A stretch of DNA of 14,242 nt from Rhodocyclaceae bacterium. GTDB taxonomy: Bacteria; Pseudomonadota; Gammaproteobacteria; Burkholderiales; Rhodocyclaceae. Made by a program: the position numbers and the translations under genes. Position 1 is the stretch's first letter. Every line of letters starts with the position of its first letter. Of this stretch, positions 7,337 through 12,666 are shown in pieces. Below the pieces are notes generated by a model, which saw nothing but the letters and a program-made list of their open reading frames with translations, was not told where the DNA came from and made no database searches. The stretch lies in assembly GCA_018262875.1 (NCBI GenBank), contig JADFDL010000019.1:1-14242 (forward strand). The letters run 5' to 3'.

Positions 7337-8911
7337 GTGAGCCCTTTCAACGCCTTCCGCGAAGGCGGCCTGTCCGTCCAGCAGCGCATCGAGTCCTTTT
7401 TCGACGGGCTGTTCGGCGCTGCCGGCAACCCCTGGCGCCATCTCGGCGCACTCGGCTTCTATTTCGCCTGGCTGGCGATGGGCACCGGCATCTACCTCTT
7501 CATCGTGCTGGATACCGGCATCGAGGACGTCTACACCTCGATCAATTACTACACGCACGAGCAGTGGTGGCTGGGCGGCATCCTGCGCAGCCTGCACCGC
7601 TATTCCGCCGATGCCCTGGTGGCGGTGATGCTGCTGCACCTGGCGCGCGAGTTCTTCTACGGCCGCTACCACGGCTTCCGCTGGTTTTCCTGGATCACCG
7701 GCGTGCCGGTGATCTGGCTGGTCTACGCCTCCGGCATCGGCGGCTACTGGCTGGTATGGGACAAGCTCGGCCAGTTCTCCGCCATCGCCAGCGCCGAGTG
7801 GTTCGACTGGCTGCCGATCTTCGCCGATCCGGCGACGCGCAACTTTCTGATGCCGGAATCGCTCAACGACCGCTTCTTCTCGCTACTGGTGTTCCTCCAC
7901 ATCGGCATCCCGCTGCTGCTCATGCTGGCGCTATGGGCGCACCTGCTGCGCGTCTCGCGCCCCAACGTGTTCCCCTCGCGCGCGCTCGGCTGGGGCAGCT
8001 TCGCCATGCTACTGGCGCTCTCGCTCGCCAAGCCGACGGTGTCGCACGGCCGCGCCGACCTCGCCGTCGTGCCGACCGCGCTCGATTTCGACTGGTACTA
8101 CCTGTTCATCCATCCGCTGATGTACCTCACCTCACCGGCCGGCCTGTGGGCCATCGCCGGCGCACTCACGCTGTTGCTGCTCGTCCTGCCGCTGCTGCCC
8201 CACCGCAAGCAGGAGCCGATCGCCGTCGTCAACCCGCTCAACTGCAACGGCTGCCGGCGCTGCTTCGAGGACTGTCCCTTCACCGCCGTGGTGATGGAGC
8301 CGCACCCGGACAAGCCCGGTCATGAACTGGCCCGCGTCATTCCCGACCTGTGCGCCAGTTGCGGCATCTGCGCCGGCGCCTGCCCCTCCTCGACGCCCTT
8401 CCGCAGCGTCGAGGAACTGGTCACCGGCATCGACATGCCGCGGCAGCCGGTTTCAAAGCTGCGCGAAGAGATGGAGCGCAAGATCGCCGCACTGGCCGTT
8501 TCGCCGAAAATCGTCGTCTTCGGCTGCGAGTGCGCCGCCGACGCGCGCCGCCTGGAAAGCGCCGGCACCGCCGTGCTGAACCTGATGTGCAGCGGCCTGC
8601 TGCCGCCGTCCTTCGTCGAGTACGCCCTGCGCGGCGGCGCCGATGGCGTGCTGGTGGCCGGCTGCCGTGAAGGCAGTTGCGCCTATCGCTTCGGCACGCA
8701 ATGGACGGAGCAGCGCCTGCGCGGCGCGCGCGAGCCGCATCTGCGCACCGCCAATATGCCGCTGGAACGGCTGCGCCTGGCCTGGGCCGACCCTCACGAA
8801 AGCGGCAGCCTTGAGACCGCGCTGAATGAATTCCGCAAGCATCTGCAAACCCTGGGCGCTGACGAAAAACGTCCGCGCGCCTATACTCGGAGAATCGCCC
8901 ACCATGGATAA
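7337..8911 (+). CDS. Cytochrome b fused to 2x[4Fe-4S] ferredoxin and MvhD-like iron-sulfur domain
   Basis: This is a 524-residue three-part redox protein. Residues about 1-210 are a cytochrome b/b6 four-helix core with both heme ligand pairs at the usual spacing of 14 (His87/His101, His188/His202). Residues 210-288 add more helices but no PEWY quinol-oxidation motif; FDWYYLF lies at 251. Residues 300-350 carry two classic CxxCxxCxxxCP clusters (Cys303-313 and Cys339-349). Residues 392-465 resemble the MvhD/FlpD hydrogenase iron-sulfur subunit, with cysteines 397, 399, 418, 443 and 448. It probably moves electrons between a soluble low-potential donor and the membrane. I chose the GTG at 7337 because the predicted transcript starts at 7311; the frame is open back into the SenC gene, and no Shine-Dalgarno is visible. 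The gene overlaps the next by 8 bases. I know no characterised protein with this architecture. Confidence 0.82.
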   Translation: MSPFNAFREGGLSVQQRIESFFDGLFGAAGNPWRHLGALGFYFAWLAMGTGIYLFIVLDTGIEDVYTSINYYTHEQWWLGGILRSLHRYSADALVAVMLLHLAREFFYGRYHGFRWFSWITGVPVIWLVYASGIGGYWLVWDKLGQFSAIASAEWFDWLPIFADPATRNFLMPESLNDRFFSLLVFLHIGIPLLLMLALWAHLLRVSRPNVFPSRALGWGSFAMLLALSLAKPTVSHGRADLAVVPTALDFDWYYLFIHPLMYLTSPAGLWAIAGALTLLLLVLPLLPHRKQEPIAVVNPLNCNGCRRCFEDCPFTAVVMEPHPDKPGHELARVIPDLCASCGICAGACPSSTPFRSVEELVTGIDMPRQPVSKLREEMERKIAALAVSPKIVVFGCECAADARRLESAGTAVLNLMCSGLLPPSFVEYALRGGADGVLVAGCREGSCAYRFGTQWTEQRLRGAREPHLRTANMPLERLRLAWADPHESGSLETALNEFRKHLQTLGADEKRPRAYTRRIAHHG

Positions 8912-9446
8912 CGCCGCTGTGAGCCACGCCCACGCCTTCAAATTCACGCCGACCTCGATCGTCGGCCAGGCCCTCTTCTACGGCCTCTTCGCCGTCATCA
9001 TCGGTTATTTCTCGACTGCGCCGAGATACCACCATCTGGCGCCCGACCAGGCGCTGATCAAGCTCTCCTTCAGCCACCACGGCCAGCCGGTCACCGAGTG
9101 CCGCAAGCGCACCGCCGAGGAACTGGCCAAGCTGGCGCCGAACATGCGCGCACCGATGGTCTGTCCGCGCGAACGCTCGCCGGTGACGGTGCAGATCGAA
9201 CTCGACGGCAAGCCCCTGCACAAAAGCGTGATCGCCCCCTCGGGACTGTCGAAAGACGGCACCTCGACCACCTACCAGCGCTTCGAAGTGCCGGCCGGCG
9301 AGCACACGCTGGCGGTGAAAATGAACGACAGCATCCGCATCGAGGGCTTCAACTACGTCAAGGAAGAGAAGCTGACGCTGAAGCCGGCGCAGATCGTGGT
9401 GATCGACTTCGCTGCCGACAAGGGCGGCATCTTCTTCGCGCAATGA
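8904..9446 (+). CDS. Membrane-anchored periplasmic protein of unknown function
   Basis: I do not recognise a family. The 180-residue protein has a 20-residue cytoplasmic N-terminus, one membrane helix (about 19-37) and a periplasmic domain rich in alternating beta-type segments. The domain has two cysteines, Cys66 and Cys87, that could form a disulfide, and the pairs His43-His44 and His58-His59. There is no CuA motif (CxxxCxxxHxxM) and no CxxCH heme site, so it is not a standard subunit II or a cytochrome c. The ATG overlaps the end of the cytochrome b gene (ATGGATAA) and a CGGAG lies 11 bases upstream; the stop overlaps the next ATG (ATGA). This tight coupling suggests a structural or assembly subunit of the complex formed with its neighbours. 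A role like FixH or a degenerate subunit II is possible but unproven. Confidence 0.75.
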   Translation: MDNAAVSHAHAFKFTPTSIVGQALFYGLFAVIIGYFSTAPRYHHLAPDQALIKLSFSHHGQPVTECRKRTAEELAKLAPNMRAPMVCPRERSPVTVQIELDGKPLHKSVIAPSGLSKDGTSTTYQRFEVPAGEHTLAVKMNDSIRIEGFNYVKEEKLTLKPAQIVVIDFAADKGGIFFAQ

Positions 9447-10828
9447 CGCTGTTCGCCGGCGCCTCCGGCGCCGATTACTCGCTGGATGTCACGCATCCGG
9501 GACTGCGGCGTCTTGCCCGCGGCTGGCTCTGGCTCGGCCTGCTGGCGCTGATCGGCTCCGGCCTGCTGTCCGTCGTGCTGGTGCTCTCGCGCGCGCCGCA
9601 GTTCCAGAACCTGATGCCGGTCGGCGACTTCTTCCGCGTCGCCCTGGTGGTGCACGTCGATCTTTCCGTGCTGGTGTGGTTCGTCTCCCTCGGCGGCATC
9701 CTGTGGACCCTGTCCGGCAGCACGCGCGTCCTTGGCCTGAATGGCGCCGCCCTGGCCGTCGCCGGGCTGGGCACCCTGCTGATGACGGTCTCGCCCTTCG
9801 TCGGCCGCGGCGGGCCGGTGATGGCCAACTACATTCCCGTTCTCGACGACCCGGTCTTCCTCTGGGGGCTGGCGACCTTCGCCGCCGGCGCGGTGCTGCT
9901 GGTGGCGCGCAGCCTCATCGCCCTTCCTGCCTGGGTTGCGCCGCGCGACGGCGCCGATGCGCTGCGCAGCGGCCTCGCGCTCGGCCTCTTGCCGGCCGTC
10001 ATCGCCCTCATCGCCTTCGCCTGGTCCTGGTTCACGACACCGGCCGACCTCTCCGGCAAGGCCTATTACGAAATCCTCTTCTGGGGTGGCGGCCACGCCC
10101 TGCAGTTCATCTGGACGCTGTTCATGCTGGCGGCCTGGCTGTGGCTGGCCAGCGCCTGCGGCGGGCGCGTGCCGATGTCGCCGCGCGTCGCCCTGCTCTG
10201 CTTCGCGCTCGCCACCGTCTGCGCGCTGGCGATCCCCGTCGCCTACCTGCTGTGGCCGGCGCATACCGTCGAGCATCGCAACCTGCTCACCTTTGCCATG
10301 GGCCTCGGCGGCGGGCTGCCGATCCTGCCGGTGGCGCTGGCTGCGCTGCTGGCGGTGCGGCCCGGCCGGCCCATCGCCGATGACGCCCGCCCCTTGCGCG
10401 CCGCGTTATATTCCTCGCTTGCCCTGTTCTGCTTCGGCGGACTGATCGGCTTCACCATCGCCGGCAGCAACGTCAAGATTCCGGCGCATTACCATGGCGC
10501 CATCGTCGGCGTCACGCTGGCGCTGATGGGCCTCGTCTACCACCTGCTGCCGCGCCTGGGCTACGGCCTGCCGGCGCGCAAATGGGCAACCTTCTCCTCC
10601 TATTGCTACGCAGTGGGCCAGGCCATGCACATCGGCGGCCTGATGTGGTCGGGCGGCTACGGCGTGCAGCGCAAGGTGGCCGGCGCCGAGCAGGCCCTGA
10701 AAAGCACCAGCGAAATCGCCGCCATGGGCATCATGGGCCTGGGCGGCCTCGTCGCCATCGTCGGCGGCATCGTCTTCGTGCTGGTGGTCATCGGCGCGAT
10801 GCGCCGTTCGCCACCGGCAACGGACTGA
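9443..10828 (+). CDS. Highly divergent heme-copper oxidase subunit I homologue with altered CuB site
   Basis: This is a 461-residue protein with about 12 membrane helices, read as a heme-copper oxidase superfamily subunit I. His71 (VVHVDLSVLVW) fits the low-spin heme ligand of helix II. His349 and His351 (AHYHGAIVG) fit the paired heme ligands of helix X. His218 (GGGHALQF) fits the first CuB ligand. The usual HH pair is absent: the matching region reads HTVEHRN, giving Glu277-His278 with His274 nearby. Four residues after His218 is Phe222, so the catalytic tyrosine is also missing. No CuA subunit or cytochrome c gene is close by. The ATG overlaps the upstream stop (ATGA). The chemistry is probably not standard oxygen reduction; NO reduction, as in the non-canonical NOR families, is the leading guess. 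Assignment to the superfamily is fairly firm; function is not. Confidence 0.78.
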   Translation: MTLFAGASGADYSLDVTHPGLRRLARGWLWLGLLALIGSGLLSVVLVLSRAPQFQNLMPVGDFFRVALVVHVDLSVLVWFVSLGGILWTLSGSTRVLGLNGAALAVAGLGTLLMTVSPFVGRGGPVMANYIPVLDDPVFLWGLATFAAGAVLLVARSLIALPAWVAPRDGADALRSGLALGLLPAVIALIAFAWSWFTTPADLSGKAYYEILFWGGGHALQFIWTLFMLAAWLWLASACGGRVPMSPRVALLCFALATVCALAIPVAYLLWPAHTVEHRNLLTFAMGLGGGLPILPVALAALLAVRPGRPIADDARPLRAALYSSLALFCFGGLIGFTIAGSNVKIPAHYHGAIVGVTLALMGLVYHLLPRLGYGLPARKWATFSSYCYAVGQAMHIGGLMWSGGYGVQRKVAGAEQALKSTSEIAAMGIMGLGGLVAIVGGIVFVLVVIGAMRRSPPATD

Positions 10829-10835
10829 ACTTGCC

Positions 10836-11018
10836 ATGGCCGATCCGCAGAAGGTCGCCGAAGCCGTGCGCCAGGCCTGTGTCGAGGCCGCGCTCGACGC
10901 CTATGAGGATGCGCAGGTCAGGGGACTGTGCCGCGAGGGCGCATGGGAAGTCGCCATCGATGCCGTCCGCATGCTGGATGTCGCAGCGGTGATCGCCGCC
11001 GCAGAAAGAAAGAATTAG
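10836..11018 (+). CDS. Small conserved-type hypothetical protein (60 aa)
   Basis: This is a 60-residue, soluble, mostly helical and alanine-rich protein. It contains the core QACVEAALDAYEDA followed by GLCREGAWEVAIDAVR; its two cysteines, Cys15 and Cys32, are 17 apart. I recall similar small unnamed proteins in betaproteobacteria but can give no function. It begins 8 bases after the divergent oxidase stop, so it is the last gene of that operon, though the ribosome site is weak. Its TAG stop overlaps the TAA of the convergent minus-strand gene by two bases. The codon use is like its neighbours, which supports a real gene. Confidence 0.65.
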   Translation: MADPQKVAEAVRQACVEAALDAYEDAQVRGLCREGAWEVAIDAVRMLDVAAVIAAAERKN

Positions 11019-12142
11019 CGCCGCGCTGCAATCCGCAGCGCCTGCGCCACAAAGGCAGCGAGTCCGGCCAGTGCCAACCAGGCGCCCGGCGGCCAGCCGG
11101 CCGCAACCAGCCAGCCAGCCGCAACAAAAGTCAGTCCCCGCAGTACGGCGAAGCGGCCCAGCGTCTCGCGCGCCGCACGGTGCCAGTCCGTCTGTGCGCC
11201 GGGCTTCAGCCACAGCGGCAGCAACTGGCTGGCGGCGCCGCTGACCAGCGGCAGGAGGAAGGCCAGCAGGAAACCGAAGACCGCATCGCCGCCCGCCAGA
11301 CGGCGCTGGGCATGCAGCGCACTCAGGAACAGCAGCGCCAGCAATCCCGCCAGCGCCAGCGCCAGCGAGGGTGCGGCGCCGTGGACACGCAGCATCGCGC
11401 GCGGGAAGCGCACCACCCAGGCGGTGCCGAGCAATGCGACCGGCAGGAACAGCAGCACCAGTCCGGCATAGGCCAGCGGCGGCCACCATGCGGCACCCGC
11501 CGCCGTCAGCAGCACGCCGGCGACGGCGAGCGGCAGATCGCGGCGCAACCGCCCCGCCGCATCGGGATCCGGCTGGCCGGCGGCAGTCGGCAGCAGCACG
11601 GTGAGCGTGCCCAGCGCGGTGAGACCGATAAAGCCGAGCGTGTTGAGATGCAGATGGAACAGACGCAGCGCCGGACGATGATCTGGAAGGAATTCCATCG
11701 CCAGCACGGCCAGCAAGGCCAGGATCAGGCAGCCGACGGCCGCCAGGTACCAGCGCAGGCACGGATGCGGCGCACCGAGCGCGGCACGTGCGCAACGCAC
11801 CATCCAGACGGCCATGGCCAACGCAAAAGTCAGTCCCGCCAGGACGGCGATGCGGATGCCGATCTGAAAAAAACCGGGCAGCAGAAAAGCGGCGGCGGCC
11901 ACCAGGCCGGCGCCCAGCATGGCCGGCGGGATGACCTGCACCCTGGCCTGCGGCGGGCGGCCGCGCGTGAGCACCGGCACGAAATGCATCATGGCGCCGA
12001 AGATGAGCGGCATGATGCCGGCGGCGAAGCCAATGTGCGCCGCAGCGGCGGGGGAAGCCGCACCGGCGAAGGCCAGCGCGATCGCCGCGGCGAAGGCGGC
12101 GAAGACGCAGGCAACGAGAAAGGGAAGCATGGTTTTTGTCAT
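11015..12142 (-). CDS. Polytopic membrane protein with HxH motif, possible heme-copper oxidase-like fold
   Basis: This is a 375-residue, very hydrophobic protein with about 11-12 helices. Two helices carry histidine patterns resembling helix X of heme-copper oxidases and NO reductases: His36 and His53 in HIGFAAGIM..MHFVP, and His163/His165 in FHLHLNTLGFIGL, followed by a G..LLPT end. A third pattern, ASQLLPLW, ends near 311. It has neither a CuB HH pair nor a tyrosine motif. I cannot name the family; NnrS, another polytopic heme protein of NO metabolism, is a neighbour in concept, but its motifs are not seen. I chose the ATG at 12142 because the longer frame runs into an intergenic repeat. 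The repeat arm supplies a GCGGGAA that may serve as ribosome site. It lies downstream of the DUF2249 gene, probably in the same transcript. Confidence 0.7.
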   Translation of the reverse strand: MTKTMLPFLVACVFAAFAAAIALAFAGAASPAAAAHIGFAAGIMPLIFGAMMHFVPVLTRGRPPQARVQVIPPAMLGAGLVAAAAFLLPGFFQIGIRIAVLAGLTFALAMAVWMVRCARAALGAPHPCLRWYLAAVGCLILALLAVLAMEFLPDHRPALRLFHLHLNTLGFIGLTALGTLTVLLPTAAGQPDPDAAGRLRRDLPLAVAGVLLTAAGAAWWPPLAYAGLVLLFLPVALLGTAWVVRFPRAMLRVHGAAPSLALALAGLLALLFLSALHAQRRLAGGDAVFGFLLAFLLPLVSGAASQLLPLWLKPGAQTDWHRAARETLGRFAVLRGLTFVAAGWLVAAGWPPGAWLALAGLAAFVAQALRIAARR

Positions 12143-12144
12143 TA

Positions 12145-12236
12145 TTCCCGCCGTCATCCTCGGACTTGATCCGGGGAAAGCGGGAATCCACTCCTTGGCA
12201 GGGGCCCCGGGGCCCCGCCTGCGCGGGGACGACAAT
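12145..12236. repeat. Intergenic palindromic repeat element
   Basis: This gap between two minus-strand genes is built from inverted repeats: TTCCCGC (12145-12151) with GCGGGAA (12180-12186), a doubled palindrome GGGGCCCC GGGGCCCC (12201-12216), and a hairpin CCCCGC-CTGC-GCGGGG (12213-12228). Its minus-strand reading frame gives EWIPAFPG and SPRMT-like peptides, the mark of a very common proteobacterial dispersed intergenic repeat. I see only one copy in the window. It could act as an mRNA-stabilising or attenuating structure between the two genes. Confidence 0.75.
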
Positions 12237-12238
12237 AG

Positions 12239-12502
12239 TCAGGCCTGCTTCTTGATGAAGTCGATGACGATCGCGCCCGGCTCGCGCTGCACGTAGTTGA
12301 TGTCGACCTTCTCGCCGTAGCGGGCGCGCAACTGGTCGAGCAGCGGCAGCGGATCGTGGTCATTGCAGAAGCGCATCGTCTCGCCGGCGTACAGCGCGTC
12401 GAGCGCGCCGAAGATGGCGGCATGGCGGAAGCGCTTGGCGATGCCGCGCGCGTCGAAGGGATAGAGCTGATCGGCTTGCAGATGCAGATGGGGATTGGAC
12501 AT
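12239..12502 (-). CDS. DUF2249 domain protein
   Basis: This is an 87-residue soluble protein with the DUF2249 pattern: the LYPFDARGI start, RHAAIFGALDAL (residues 26-37), then ETMRFCNDHDPLPL (41-54), in which NDHDP is the family signature, and a C-terminal strand with REPGAIVIDF. The fold is expected to resemble SirA/TusA-like small proteins. The biochemical role is unknown; in denitrifiers such genes often sit near NO-related genes and hemerythrin-like proteins. The start at 12502 is set by an AGGAG about 7 bases upstream. The frame is open to 12592, but that part runs through the promoter palindrome. The gene is the first one downstream of the divergent FNR-type promoter, supporting a link to the redox genes. 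Confidence 0.88.
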   Translation of the reverse strand: MSNPHLHLQADQLYPFDARGIAKRFRHAAIFGALDALYAGETMRFCNDHDPLPLLDQLRARYGEKVDINYVQREPGAIVIDFIKKQA

Positions 12503-12550
12503 GTCATTACTCCTGTTGTGGGATTTGGCAGCGCATAGTGCTGCGAAGGA

Positions 12551-12620
12551 ATTGTCGTTGTCGTATGCTGGCGCAGCCTTGATGCAAATCATGGCGGTTA
12601 AATTATTAAACCCTTATATT
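12551..12620. promoter_or_regulatory. Divergent FNR/DNR/NNR-type promoter
   Basis: The palindrome TTGAT-GCAA-ATCAT (12579-12592) differs by one base from the FNR-family consensus. For the plus strand, TATATT at 12615-12620 sits exactly where a -10 box should be if the palindrome is at -41.5 (start 12627). For the minus strand, GACAAT (read from 12556 to 12551) sits at the same mirrored distance (start 12544). Leaders are about 40 bases before the cytochrome b ATG and about 42 before the DUF2249 ATG. One bound dimer could activate both directions; the plus-strand -10 is stronger. Confidence 0.72.
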
Positions 12621-12666
12621 CCGCACACTTTCTAAGGTTATTGCCTCACAACCCCGCGCGATCGCC

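Noticed and set aside
7337..8911. Reading the cytochrome b fusion as part of a cytochrome bc1 complex
   Set aside because: No PEWY motif, no Rieske protein and no cytochrome c1 gene are nearby, and the protein continues into ferredoxin and MvhD-like domains.
9443..10828. Calling the divergent subunit I a cbb3 oxidase CcoN or cNOR NorB
   Set aside because: No CcoO/CcoP or NorC cytochrome c subunit is present, and the CuB region lacks the HH pair that both families keep.
10928..12169. Open frame of 413 codons on the plus strand opposite the HxH membrane protein
   Set aside because: The product is Gln/Arg/His-rich without any motif, typical of antisense of hydrophobic GC-rich genes; the minus strand gives a regular polytopic membrane protein.
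12143..12235. N-terminal extension of the HxH membrane protein
   Set aside because: The extra residues are the translated intergenic repeat (EWIPAFPG-type peptide), not part of the protein.
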